NCBI RefSeq assembly: GCF_030908245.1
Contig: NZ_JAVFJJ010000009.1
Span: 1 to 64,000, forward strand
Source: Sinomonas sp. ASV322
GTDB taxonomy: Bacteria; Actinomycetota; Actinomycetes; Actinomycetales; Micrococcaceae
Direction: 5' to 3'
Length of the DNA stretch: 64,000 nt
Shown in pieces: positions 30,795 to 47,795 of this stretch. Each line of letters starts with the position of its first letter. Within the stretch, counting starts at the first letter, position 1. The notes beneath the pieces were generated by a model, which made no database searches, had not been told where the DNA came from, and saw only the letters and a list, made by a program, of their open reading frames with translations. The translations under genes were made by a program, and so were the position numbers.

Positions 30795-31570
30795 AGGGTG
30801 GCCCCCCTCTCGCCTGCGATGTCGCCAGATTTCGGGAGCGACGCCGCAGATTGTGGTTTTGACCGAGGCCGCGCAAGCGCAAAGCACAGGACGAGGCCCG
30901 AGCGGGCCAAGTAAACCGTCGCTTTCCAAGGGCTGTGACTCGGAGTCCCCGCTTGGCGCGCCTTCATTTCCACTGGGACCTGGACGACCCGGCATCCCGA
31001 CTTGATCGCCACCACGAGGGAGTCGATGGTGTCGCCTAGGTACTCGGCTGGAAAATGATCCATGTACTGGTACAAGGCCCGCTGATTAGCTGCGCGGAAG
31101 CCCGAGGTGACGTCGGTCAGCTTCGAGCGTGCGACGGCGGAGATCACCTTGGCGAGCGCGACCATAGCCCAGCGGCGCGGTCCCTTGGCGTCGTAAGTGC
31201 CACGGCCTGCGAATCGGGCGCCAATCGAGATATCGGCTTCAGCAAGACCCGCGAGCACCCGGTCGATGTCATGCGGATCATGCTGCCCGTCGGCATCGAC
31301 CTGTATGACCCGCGAGTAGCCATTGCGCAGCGCGTACTTGAATCCGGCACGCATCGCCCCGCCAACACCGAGGTTGAAGGGAAGCCGCAGGACGGCGGCA
31401 CCCGCGTCGGCCGCGATGCGGGCTGTCTCGTCGCGCGACCCGTCGTCCACGACCAGTATGTCGTGCTCCGGCACCACCGCATTCACTTGGCGAATGGTGT
31501 CGCCGATTGCTTCGGCCTCATTCCAGGCGGGCATGATGATGAGAGCGCCAGCTCGCCTCGGTGTTCCCAT
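30791..31570 (-). CDS. Family 2 glycosyltransferase, dolichol-phosphate-mannose-synthase type
   Basis: This 259-residue enzyme of the DPM1/GT2 group begins with IIMPAWNEAEAI. VVDDGSRDET and VDADGQHDP carry the nucleotide and metal acids, and KLTDVTSGFRAAN follows. Members transfer a sugar from GDP- or UDP-sugar to polyprenyl phosphate, giving a lipid-linked donor. Coupling with DUF2304 and the next GT2 suggests a module. No Shine-Dalgarno site precedes the ATG; a TATAGT -10 lies 8 bases upstream. Confidence 0.87.
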   Translation of the reverse strand: MGTPRRAGALIIMPAWNEAEAIGDTIRQVNAVVPEHDILVVDDGSRDETARIAADAGAAVLRLPFNLGVGGAMRAGFKYALRNGYSRVIQVDADGQHDPHDIDRVLAGLAEADISIGARFAGRGTYDAKGPRRWAMVALAKVISAVARSKLTDVTSGFRAANQRALYQYMDHFPAEYLGDTIDSLVVAIKSGCRVVQVPVEMKARQAGTPSHSPWKATVYLARSGLVLCFALARPRSKPQSAASLPKSGDIAGERGATL

Positions 31571-31578
31571 GATTCGCC

Positions 31579-31584
31579 ACTATA
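31579..31584 (-). promoter_or_regulatory. Candidate -10 element for leaderless GT2 operon
   Basis: TATAGT on the minus strand ends 8 bases before the ATG, so the TSS would lie at or within 2 bases of the start codon. The possible -35 (TTGCGT) is 20 bases upstream, longer than usual. Confidence 0.45.
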
Positions 31585-31670
31585 CCAAGCCCGCCAGGGA
31601 CGCCACGCAAGGAGGTGCAATCTGAACAAGGCATACTTAGGACGTTGACTTGATCGAGGAGCGTTGATTG

Positions 31671-33707
31671 ATGAGCTGGTGGCAGACGATCCCCTACTTC
31701 GCCGCGACCCTCTTGCTTACGTTCGGCCCGGGGGCTGCAGCGTTGGCGGTCGCGGGAGTTCGTGGGCTCAGCCTCGCCGCTCTGGCGGCACCGCTCTCAT
31801 ACACTCTGGCCAGCTGCTTGGCCGTTGTGGCGCCGTGGATCGGGCTTCCGTTCCAGCCAATTGCGTATCTTTCGGCCGGTGCCATCCTTGTAGTCCTCGT
31901 CGCCGCCGTGCGACTTTTCGTTGCTCGGCGATCAGGAGCATCGTGGTCGGCGCCGCTGCCGCTCCTTGCTGCGAGCGGGCGACTAGGCACGAGCGACCTC
32001 GCACGGTTCACGGCACGCATCGCGCTGCCCGCGGCGCTCGTCGTAGCCGGCGGCATCATTGCATATCGCTACATCACCGCTTTTAGCGACCCCAGTTTGT
32101 TCTCCCAGACTTTCGACAATGTCTACCATCTGAATGCGGTCCGTCGAATTGTCGACACACAGAACGGGTCATCCCTTACGCTCGGGAACCTCACCGATGC
32201 CTCAAAGGGGTTCTACCCTGCCGCAATGCACGACATGATGGCGCTCGTCGTAAGCCTTGCAGGCGGATCGGTCCCCGTCGCCGTCAACGTCGGGACAATC
32301 ACAATCGGCGCCATAATCTGGCCCCTTTCGTGCCTGTTCCTCGTGGCACGTGTAGTCGGGTTCCGGGCTGTGCCGATGCTGATCACCGGTGCCTTTGCCT
32401 CGGCGTTCAGCGCGTTCCCCTACCTCATGGTCGCCTTCGGAGTGCTCTACCCGAACCATTTGGCCATTGCGCTGCTCCCCGCCGTGCTCGGGCTCGCGGT
32501 CGAGGCGATCGGTGTTGCGCAGCCCAAAGCGCCGCAGCCTTGGGCCGCATTGACCGTCTTCCTATGCTGCCTGCCTGGGCTGTCGCTCGCTCATCCCAGC
32601 AGCACGATCGCACTTCTTGCGTTTGCGACGCCTGCTCTGTTCTTCCGGTGTGCGTCGGAGATTGCACGAATGCGTCGAACGCGGAGTACCCCGAAGCACG
32701 CGCTTCTGTGGATCGGCGGAACTGTCGTGTATCTTGCGGCGCTCCTCGTGGTGTGGCTCAACCTTCGGCCCAGCCTCAGTTCGGCGCCTTGGGCCCCGTT
32801 CCAGACCAACGCTCGCGCCATCGGAGAGATCGTGTCGAACGCGCCCATGGGGACGACGGTCACATGGATCATGACACCATGCACCGTCCTGGGCCTTTAC
32901 GTCCTTGCGCGACACATCAAGCGCTTGTGGTGGATCCTGGGCATGTACCTCGTTGGCGCCGCCCTCTATCTCGTCGCATCCAGCTGGAGCCAGGGCGGAT
33001 TCCGGACCTTCCTCGTAGGCGTCTGGTACAACGACAGCTTCCGCCTCGCGGCATTGCTGCCTGTCGTCTCGCTCCCGGTCGCCGTGATGGGAGCCGAATG
33101 GGTGGTCTGGCGAGTCAGGTACATCACTTCCAGGGCGCGCGATGCCGCGTTCACGTCAAAGTCACCTCTTCTGGCCCGCGCAGGACAACTCTTAGCGCCT
33201 TCGGCCGTCGTCTGGGCCGTCGTCGTCGTCATGGCCCTCGCCTCGCAAGGTGGCACGCTGTCGAACGTCCAGAACAGGCTCAATGAGGTCTTTGCCCTCA
33301 CGGATCATTCGGCCCTCGTGACAAGCGACAAGCTCACCCTGATGCAGAAGGCCAAAGAAATCATTCCGGCGGGCGACACCGTGGTGGCCAATCCCTACAT
33401 GGGAGGCTCGCTGATCTATGCCCTCGAGAACGTCCACACTGTTGCCCCGCACATCTTCGGCGAGCGTAGTGCGACCGAGCAGACCGTCCTAAACCACTGG
33501 GACGAAGCCGCCTACAACACTTCGGTCTGCCCCGCTATCCGGCAATTACGTGCCTACTGGGCCCTCGACTTCGGAACCGATACCGTGATCCCCACCGACG
33601 ACCCAAACCTTGGCATCAACGACCTCACGACGAATCTTGCCCCAGGGGTCAAGGTCGTGGCACAGGCCGGAAAAGCACGCCTCTTCCGAATTACGGCCTG
33701 CGGCTGA
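31671..33707 (+). CDS. DUF6541-type multi-pass membrane protein
   Basis: This 678-residue protein has about 12 or more helices and a C-terminal extracellular domain (about 550-678). Features shared with the DUF6541 family, which resembles GT-C glycosyltransferases, are QTFDNVYHLNAVRRI near 143 and CCLPGLSLAHPSS near 300. The family is common in actinobacterial wall-glycan loci; a glycosyltransferase role using lipid-linked sugar is inferred. GAGGAG lies upstream; TTG at 31668 is one codon earlier and equally possible. It diverges from the GT2 operon. Confidence 0.75.
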   Translation: MSWWQTIPYFAATLLLTFGPGAAALAVAGVRGLSLAALAAPLSYTLASCLAVVAPWIGLPFQPIAYLSAGAILVVLVAAVRLFVARRSGASWSAPLPLLAASGRLGTSDLARFTARIALPAALVVAGGIIAYRYITAFSDPSLFSQTFDNVYHLNAVRRIVDTQNGSSLTLGNLTDASKGFYPAAMHDMMALVVSLAGGSVPVAVNVGTITIGAIIWPLSCLFLVARVVGFRAVPMLITGAFASAFSAFPYLMVAFGVLYPNHLAIALLPAVLGLAVEAIGVAQPKAPQPWAALTVFLCCLPGLSLAHPSSTIALLAFATPALFFRCASEIARMRRTRSTPKHALLWIGGTVVYLAALLVVWLNLRPSLSSAPWAPFQTNARAIGEIVSNAPMGTTVTWIMTPCTVLGLYVLARHIKRLWWILGMYLVGAALYLVASSWSQGGFRTFLVGVWYNDSFRLAALLPVVSLPVAVMGAEWVVWRVRYITSRARDAAFTSKSPLLARAGQLLAPSAVVWAVVVVMALASQGGTLSNVQNRLNEVFALTDHSALVTSDKLTLMQKAKEIIPAGDTVVANPYMGGSLIYALENVHTVAPHIFGERSATEQTVLNHWDEAAYNTSVCPAIRQLRAYWALDFGTDTVIPTDDPNLGINDLTTNLAPGVKVVAQAGKARLFRITACG

Positions 33708-34812
33708 GAGGGGCAGAGCACAGCGAAGGTCCCGCTCCGATAGAACTCTCGCACTGAGCTAGCAGCTTGGAACCCCAAGGGACTCATCGCATTTCGGGGT
33801 CCGGGTAGTTTCCGAATCTGTCAGCTTCGGGCGAGCGGCGCGCGATGTAGTTGGTGCGGTAGCCGAGGGCGGGGCCCCGGAGGTGCTTGATTCGGTCGTT
33901 GATTCATCCACGCCAGGACGGCGACCCGGCCGAACCGAAACGGATCATCGATCGGCGCCGACCTCCCCTCGGCGAAGTTCGAGTCGCTCGCGGTTGCGAG
34001 GACAGGCCGAGCCGGGCTCGTCGAGCCGCAGAACGTGGTCAGATTGGACCCTTCGAACCTAGCGTGGAGCACCTTGGGGTCTTCCAGGTGGCGAGCGTGA
34101 GAAAAGATCTCAAAGCCTACTCGTCCACCGACGCGCCCCCACAGCTATGGCTGGTTCGTTCTGCCAGGCACACACCTACTCCCTGAACCGCTGCTCGTTC
34201 CACGACGCAATATGATTCCCGGAGGTTACGCCCGCAGGCTCCAAAGACCACGGCGATGCCCACAGCGAGCACCACACGCGCCCATCCCCTGCCGTGCAGG
34301 GCCGCGAGCCGGCCGACGGCGCTCGGAATCACGCCCACGAGCATGATGCTGAAGGGTCGGATAGCGGAGCCGTAGAAGCCCGCGACGGCACACAGGCCGC
34401 TGACGGCGCCGCCCATTCCGGCCAGACACCGACGCCGACGCCTAGCCTCTTTGGCTCGTCGTGACTGACCGCGCTCATGACCTCACGGCCGCCCCGGCGA
34501 GGCCAAGAGCCTGTACCCGCGAAAGGCCTCGACGCCCACCCGGCAGCGGGCCACGCATGCCGGAGGGAGCTACACAGTCATACGCGATGGGCCCGCTATG
34601 GGGCTCGTGGGCACCGTCGATCCAGAGACCAAACGCCTGCTTGCTGCACACCATCCGTGCAAAGACCGAGGTCTGATCGTCACGGGCGCCACGGCCGACA
34701 GAGTCGGTGCGAACAGCCCTGCGATCAAGAAGACGTCTGTACTGGCTCCGATCGCGCGAACGCGACAAGCTCAGTCCTCCGTCGACCAAGACTCGATTGC
34801 CAGGCCGAAGCC
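33708..34812. other. 1.1-kb gene-poor scar in the polysaccharide cluster
   Basis: No convincing gene is visible. The only recognisable content is an ISL3-like transposase remnant (33784-33903). A 99-codon frame at 34117-34416 (minus) has hydrophobic stretches but poor start context and Cys-rich ends, and is not called. Several frames look like decayed coding DNA broken by stops. It probably marks an old insertion or deletion. Confidence 0.55.
33784..33903 (-). pseudogene. C-terminal remnant of an ISL3-like transposase
   Basis: The minus frame reads INDRIKHLRGPALGYRTNY and then IARRSPEADRF before a stop. It resembles the NGRLEHLRGxALGFRNLTNYIARSLLEAGGF end of ISL3 transposases, with a three-residue deletion and other changes. 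A stop codon directly precedes the fragment, and neighbouring frames contain no intact enzyme, so it cannot be functional. Confidence 0.55.
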
Positions 34813-36984
34813 CTACAGAACGGCCAGCCCCGCGTAGCGGCGGATCAGCTCAGGCGTGAGCGACCGGATATAAGTCCGCGTCACATGGTCCTTGTCGTAA
34901 TAGACGTGGACCCCGCCAATGACCGCATAGCACATGCTGTCGGGGCAGAAGAAGTCCGACAGATCCAGTACTCGCGCCCGCTTGTCATTCATGGCCGCGA
35001 CGGCCGCGGTCATGGGATCGACGGGCAGTGCATCGCTCTTTTGGTTCGCGCATACGAGTGGCTTGTCGTGGTTCAAGGCTACGCATTCCGGCGATGAGTG
35101 GTCCAATGTCATGGGAGTATCACGCAGGCTGATAACCTTGGCTCCACCGTCGATCCACGACCCGAAACGCGTCTTCACCGCGCTTTCGTACTGGGCCTGC
35201 TGAGAACGGCCGCTTCCGTCGTCGATCTTCTCGCCCGAGCCGAATCCGGAGACGAAGATCAAGTCAGGCTTCTCCGACAGGATCCGCTGAGAGAGCTGTG
35301 AACTCCAGTTGAGGCACTTGGACTGAACTGAGGGACTGGTCGACGGAGCCCCCATGAAGGCAACTCGCTTCACGTCGACGAGCGGACACCCTCCGACGAG
35401 GCTCTCAGTGAGCTGCCATCCTTGCGCTTTGGCCAGTTCGTGAATGCCGACCTTCCATTGCTCGGCATGGGAGTCGCCGATCAGCCACACTCTACGCGTC
35501 GCGGGACGTCCCCCTGTGAAGTCACACCGAACAAGCACCTTCTGGTCGTCCGCCGTGACAGGGTGTGGATCCCCCATGCACTCGGGGCTGTCGAACCAAG
35601 GAGCTTCGTTCTCCCCGACATTTGCCAGCCTCGGCGGCCCGAAAGGGTCCGGACACTCCGATCTGCTGACAAGGCTGCCCGCTCCGAAGCACGCATCCGA
35701 CGCCATAGCCGCCGCCTTGTCCGCTTCAGCCTTCCCCGCGAAGAACGCTCCAGCCACAAGTGACAAGGCCACGAGTCCCACCGCCGCCATAGCTCCAGCC
35801 GTGCCAAACAGCACCCGCCGTGCTGACCACGCGGCCATCGCAGTGGTCCTACAGGGATCCTCCACGTACCGCTTGGTGATGGCAGCCAGAACAATCGAGA
35901 GGACCCCCAGAGCAATCTTGCTGACGGCTGACAGCTCATGACCCAATATCGACGGAGCCAGAATAATAAGTGGCCAATGCCACAGATAAACCGAGTAGGA
36001 AATGTCTCCGACGTATTGAGCCGGCCGCCACTCTAGGAGACGCCCGAAGGACCAAGACGGCCGGTCCGGCCCAGATGCAACGACGAGTACGGTCCCCGCG
36101 ACCGGGAGCAGAGCGAAGAGGCCGGGGAACGGGGTGCTTTCGTTATAGAACAGTCCTGACAGCACTATCGCCAGCAAGCCCGCAGACTGCATAATGCCGC
36201 GCAGGAACGGGCCGAGGACTGCAACGCCACGAGATCCGCCCACGGTGATCTCCAGAGCGGCAAGAACGCCACCTGCGGCAAACTCCCACGCGCGCCCGGG
36301 GGTCACGAAGTATGCCTGGCTCGGCTCTGCCGCGGTGAACAGCACGCAAAAGATCAGCGAGACGGCCGCTAATACCGACATGCCGACGACGATGATGCGA
36401 TCGGACCGAAGGATGAAGCGGCGGGCCAGCCAGAAGAGCCCGAGCAGGAGCAGCGGCCAGAGGATGTAGAACTGCTCCTCCACCGAGAGCGACCAGTAGT
36501 GCTGCACGGTCGATGCCAGCTGGCTGTGCGCCGAGTAGTTGACGGACTTGGCAGCGAGTACCCAGTTCTCTACATAGAATGCTGCACCGATCGTCTCCTG
36601 TCCGATGGCGACCCACCGATCGAACGGAAGGAAGGCAAAGCTCAGCGCAAGCCCGACGATTGCTACGAGGAGCGCCGCTGGAAGGAGTCGCTTGGCTCGG
36701 CGAGCGTAGAACTTGCCGAGGTTGATCGATCCGCTCCGATTCAGGTCATTCAGCAAATGATTGCTGATCAGATACCCCGAGATGACAAAGAACACGTCAA
36801 CGCCGACGTACCCGCCGGGCAGCCGATTTGGCCACAGATGATTGAGAACAACGAAGATGACCGCCAAGGCCCGGAGCCCCTGGATGTCCTTTCGCGGCCT
36901 CTTCGCCTGGGGCGCTCGCCTCTCGGCCGAGGCGTGTCTCGGGCCCCCCGCGTAGGCTTGGATCAGGCCCGTAGGTTCAGACAT
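34813..36984 (-). CDS. OafA/YrhL-type membrane acyltransferase with SGNH domain
   Basis: This 723-residue enzyme has an N-terminal acyltransferase-3 domain of about ten helices (38-400), starting DIQGLRALAVIFVVLNHL, and a C-terminal SGNH hydrolase-like domain (about 470-723). The SGNH serine is visible in WLIGDSHAEQW and the Asp-His pair in YYDKDHVTRTY. Such two-domain proteins O-acetylate extracellular glycans or peptidoglycan. ATG 36984 overlaps the preceding lipoprotein gene by 8 bases, implying one operon. The upstream 60-residue extension is rejected. Confidence 0.9.
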   Translation of the reverse strand: MSEPTGLIQAYAGGPRHASAERRAPQAKRPRKDIQGLRALAVIFVVLNHLWPNRLPGGYVGVDVFFVISGYLISNHLLNDLNRSGSINLGKFYARRAKRLLPAALLVAIVGLALSFAFLPFDRWVAIGQETIGAAFYVENWVLAAKSVNYSAHSQLASTVQHYWSLSVEEQFYILWPLLLLGLFWLARRFILRSDRIIVVGMSVLAAVSLIFCVLFTAAEPSQAYFVTPGRAWEFAAGGVLAALEITVGGSRGVAVLGPFLRGIMQSAGLLAIVLSGLFYNESTPFPGLFALLPVAGTVLVVASGPDRPSWSFGRLLEWRPAQYVGDISYSVYLWHWPLIILAPSILGHELSAVSKIALGVLSIVLAAITKRYVEDPCRTTAMAAWSARRVLFGTAGAMAAVGLVALSLVAGAFFAGKAEADKAAAMASDACFGAGSLVSRSECPDPFGPPRLANVGENEAPWFDSPECMGDPHPVTADDQKVLVRCDFTGGRPATRRVWLIGDSHAEQWKVGIHELAKAQGWQLTESLVGGCPLVDVKRVAFMGAPSTSPSVQSKCLNWSSQLSQRILSEKPDLIFVSGFGSGEKIDDGSGRSQQAQYESAVKTRFGSWIDGGAKVISLRDTPMTLDHSSPECVALNHDKPLVCANQKSDALPVDPMTAAVAAMNDKRARVLDLSDFFCPDSMCYAVIGGVHVYYDKDHVTRTYIRSLTPELIRRYAGLAVL

Positions 36985-38044
36985 TGGCTTTTGAACGATA
37001 GGCGCAACGGGCAAGCTCGGGCATGAGAGTCTTGAGGGTCCACCGCACCGAGGCCGTCGACGGAGCCACCAGGGCGTACAGGTCGAGGTCGGTTGTAACA
37101 ATGGTCGTCGCTCCCCGGGCGTGCGCAGGGATCGGACCCAGGACGTCGTTCTGCTCGATGTCATGCCGCTCTTCGGGGCGAACCGATACCACTATGACGT
37201 CGGCGTCCAGCTGACGCGCCCGCGATGCGTCCCACAGGAACGTACGGGGCCCCTTTCCGGGATCCACGGCTCGCCCTTCCGCTGCAATCGTCCTCAATGC
37301 GGGAGCAGGTCTGAGCCCGAAATCCTTGAGCACGCGCATCGGATTCGATTCCTCGGCATATACCTCGAACGAGGCGCCAGGAGCAGACCGGGCCGCGAGA
37401 CAAAGGACAGTTGCCCCATTCAGATCCGGATAGGTGGCCAGGGCGGCTGCGATCTCCGTCTCCACCGCCTTCACCAGGCCGTCGCCCGCGCCGGGGCGCC
37501 CGACGGTCTTCGCAATGAGCGATGTTGCGGTTCGCCAATCCGTATCAGCAGGCCGCCCGGGCCAGGCAACGGTCGGAGCGATCTGGCTGAGGGTCGGGAA
37601 GTCATCGGCGTCGAACGAGGCGTTCGCCGCTAATATCACATCAGGCTTGAGTTTTCGCAGTTCGTTGAGCGGCAAGCCTGTATCTTCGCGGTACCCAGGC
37701 GGCAGGGGAACATTGAGCACGCCCGCAGACTTCAGGAGCCATGGGGACAAACCCTCTCCACGTTCCGGCGCGAGCGGGTATCCAACGGGCATCAACGCCA
37801 AGTCCGTACAGATGTCTGTGGACGACCACCCGAGCGCTGCGATTCGCTTAGGGACGCGCTCGATACGCGTCGTCCCCAGGGCGTGCTTGATATCGAGGGG
37901 GAAAGCATCGGTGTCCGCGTCAGCTGGCCGAGCTGCCACCGACTTGTCGAGGCACCCGGTTAGGAGGAAGGGCAGAGCAGCGGCGCCCACAAGAAGACCG
38001 CGCCTCGTCCAACCCTCACGTTCATTGTCGCTGCCGACCGCCAT
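36977..38044 (-). CDS. Iron-siderophore ABC transporter substrate-binding lipoprotein (FecB/FepB-like)
   Basis: This 355-residue periplasmic-binding-type lipoprotein has twin Arg in WTRRGLLVGAAALPFLLTGC, giving a Tat signal and a lipobox Cys at about residue 31. The two lobes follow the TroA/FecB class: RIERVPKRIAALGW and LKPDVILAANASFD. A GAGAGGGAG site precedes ATG 38044. No permease or ATPase of the FecCD type is nearby, so it is an orphan that must borrow a transporter, or it has another role. It overlaps the acyltransferase gene by 8 bases. Confidence 0.82.
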   Translation of the reverse strand: MAVGSDNEREGWTRRGLLVGAAALPFLLTGCLDKSVAARPADADTDAFPLDIKHALGTTRIERVPKRIAALGWSSTDICTDLALMPVGYPLAPERGEGLSPWLLKSAGVLNVPLPPGYREDTGLPLNELRKLKPDVILAANASFDADDFPTLSQIAPTVAWPGRPADTDWRTATSLIAKTVGRPGAGDGLVKAVETEIAAALATYPDLNGATVLCLAARSAPGASFEVYAEESNPMRVLKDFGLRPAPALRTIAAEGRAVDPGKGPRTFLWDASRARQLDADVIVVSVRPEERHDIEQNDVLGPIPAHARGATTIVTTDLDLYALVAPSTASVRWTLKTLMPELARCAYRSKANV

Positions 38045-38121
38045 TGCTCCCTCTCGTGTGGCTTCCATCTGATCCCGAACATGGTACCGTTGCGGCCTCT
38101 CGAGCCACACGCTCGCGTTCT

Positions 38122-38889
38122 CTATCGAGCTTCTTCCTGACTCCGACGGCGCAGTTCGCGGACCACGGCGTGGACCTCGCCATCCATGACAATTCGACCA
38201 TGTTCGAGCAGGACTCCCCGTTCACAAATCGTCGACACCAAATCGAGGTCGTGACTTACGACAAAGAGGGTCTTGCCAGCCGCGGAGAGCTCCTTGATCT
38301 TCGCAATGCACTTCCGCTGGAAAGGCTCATCCCCCACCGCGAGGATTTCGTCGATCAAGAACACTTCGGGATCGGTGTGAACCGCGATACTGAAGGCAAG
38401 CCGAAGATACATACCCGACGAGTAGAACTTGACCTCGGTGTCGATGAACTCGCCAATTTCGGAGAACTCGACGATTGAATCGAACATCTCGTCGATCTGT
38501 TGCTCACTCATGCCGAGGATCGCGCCGTTGAGATAAACATTGTCTCGGCCGCTCAGATCATGATGGAAGCCGGCCCCGACTTCAATGAGCCCGGCCACTC
38601 GCCCTCTAGTCCGAACTGACCCGCCGTCGGGCTGGAGGACCCCGGAGATGAGCTTGAGCAGAGTCGATTTCCCAGATCCATTGAGACCAAGGAGCGCAAC
38701 GGTCTCGCCTTCCTCTACGTGGAGCGAGATGTCCTTAAGCGCGTCAAACTTCCTCGAAATATCCCCGCGCCGACCGCGGATCACCCACATGAGTGCTTCC
38801 TTGAGCGAGCGCGTGTGCCGCAGGACAAACTCTTTGCGGACGTCTTCGACCGTGATGGCGGTCTTCATGGTGACGGCGTGCTCAGCCAC
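38122..38889 (-). CDS. Polysaccharide ABC exporter ATPase (Wzt/TagH type)
   Basis: This 255-residue ATPase has the N-terminal extension seen in O-antigen and teichoic acid exporters (FVLRHTRSLKEALMWVIRG). Walker A is LNGSGKST, the signature is YSSGMYLRLAFS, and Walker B is VFLIDEILAVGD. It ends without the carbohydrate-binding domain found in some Wzt proteins. With the adjacent permease it exports lipid-linked polysaccharide. The permease gene ends at the base before this gene starts. Confidence 0.92.
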   Translation of the reverse strand: MAEHAVTMKTAITVEDVRKEFVLRHTRSLKEALMWVIRGRRGDISRKFDALKDISLHVEEGETVALLGLNGSGKSTLLKLISGVLQPDGGSVRTRGRVAGLIEVGAGFHHDLSGRDNVYLNGAILGMSEQQIDEMFDSIVEFSEIGEFIDTEVKFYSSGMYLRLAFSIAVHTDPEVFLIDEILAVGDEPFQRKCIAKIKELSAAGKTLFVVSHDLDLVSTICERGVLLEHGRIVMDGEVHAVVRELRRRSQEEAR

Positions 38890-39776
38890 TCACAGCTCCT
38901 GGGCGAACTTGACGGACAAGCGAGCGAAAACCCACTGGCCGAGAGCCAAGGTCAGAAGGGTGACGACAGCCGCGAGCGGCAGCCACAAGGTGAACAAGTC
39001 AGGAACCTCAGCAGCCGCCGGTGAAGCGAGCTGACCGCGGTTGAGCGTCGACCTCCAGAACGCCCAGTGGAACACTTCGACGCCCACTGTCATCGGATTG
39101 ACCTGATAGACATTGAAAGCTGGCCCAAGAACGTGCTCAACCTGACTCCACAAATAGAGCACCGGAGAGGCCCAGGTAACCATCATGATCAGCAGATCGA
39201 CAAGATTCTCTGAGTCCCGGAAGTAGACGTTCACCGCGCCAAAGAACAGTCCCAGACCGACGGCAAGGACAGAAACCATCGCGAAAGCTGCGACCAGAGC
39301 CAGAACGGACCAGACCGTGGGCAGCCACCCAAAGAAGAGACACACGACGACGAGGATCAGCACCTGCGGAAGGAAATGAGCCGCCGAGACCCACACGCTA
39401 GCCACCGGAAAGAGCTCACGCGGAAGGTAGATCTTGCGGATCAAGTCTCGGTTCCCGACGATCGATCGTGTCGCATTGCCGAGAGCCTCGGTAAAGAAAT
39501 TCACCAGAACGATGCCTGCGAAAAGATAGATCGGATAGTTCGGTGTGGAACCCTGCACATTGAGGAACAGGCCGAGGGCGACATAAAACACAAGAAACTG
39601 CAGTCCCGGCTTCATGTAGGACCACAGGATCCCCAGAGCCGATCCTCGGTAGCGGACTCTGATTTCCTTGCGGACAAGAAGCTTGAGAAGGAACCGATTC
39701 CTATAGACGTCTTTGAGTCCGCCACTTCGACCCGGGAAAGTGAGGCCAGCCTCAGGATCCATCGTAGACGGCACGG

Positions 39777-39780
<4 letters not shown>
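38890..39780 (-). CDS. Polysaccharide ABC exporter permease (Wzm/TagG type)
   Basis: This 296-residue ABC-2 permease has six helices. An N-terminal cytoplasmic stretch contains LLKLLVRKEIRVRYRGSALG, the classic Wzm/TagG entry motif, and IYLPRELFPVASVW lies in the middle. It pairs with the following Wzt-like ATPase. Its ATG overlaps the preceding glycosyltransferase stop by 4 bases. The complex probably moves a completed galactan-type chain outward. Confidence 0.92.
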
Positions 39781-47161
<7,381 letters not shown>

Positions 47162-47743
47162 CCGCGAAAACGGGCCTGCTGAACAGCAGGACGACGGCGG
47201 CTGCCGCGGGGACGAGAATGAGGAGGCCGTAGGCGATCGATCCACCCGTGAGTGCAGGGAATCCGATGGTGGCGGCGAAAAGCTGCACGACGAGGACGAC
47301 AGATCTCGCCCAGCGATAGCCACGCCACAGGAAGATCCCGGCCGTCGCGACCCCCACGCCGAACACGGCGAGGAGCACCATCATGAAAGCGGCCCCCGCG
47401 GGAGAAACCTCAGCCTGTCCGGACACCAGGCCAACGGCGAAGAAGACCGCGAACGCCAACAATGCGACGGCTTCCGTCAGGACGATGCCGACGAGCACGG
47501 CGAGCTGAACCGGCCTGCCCCGGAACGGCCCTGAAGGGGTCGATGACTGCACAGCCTGAGACTACTCGCAGTCTGCAGAACGACCCGACGGATCGAGCCC
47601 GCCGAACGGCTCAAATGTGATAAATCCCTCTCTCGTTCAGGCCCAAATCCTCGTCCGAACCCCTTGTTTACACACAGTTAACGTGACAACCTTAATGAAG
47701 TTGACCGCGGGGCCCCACAGGCCCCTTTGCTTTGGGACGACTC

Positions 47744-47757
47744 GTGAAAATCTTCAC
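47744..47757. promoter_or_regulatory. GTGAA-TTCAC palindrome upstream of whiB
   Basis: The 14-base dyad GTGAA-AATC-TTCAC lies 39-52 bases before the whiB start, in a 243-base intergenic region that is otherwise gene-free. It may be an operator or a short hairpin in the leader. Confidence 0.3.
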
Positions 47758-47795
47758 AAGGCTGGTCCCCCTGAACACGGAGTACTTCTAGAACT

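Noticed and set aside
34117-34416. 99-codon minus-strand frame with two hydrophobic stretches
   Set aside because: Poor start context, no family resemblance and location in a decayed, gene-poor interval; more likely chance or relic.
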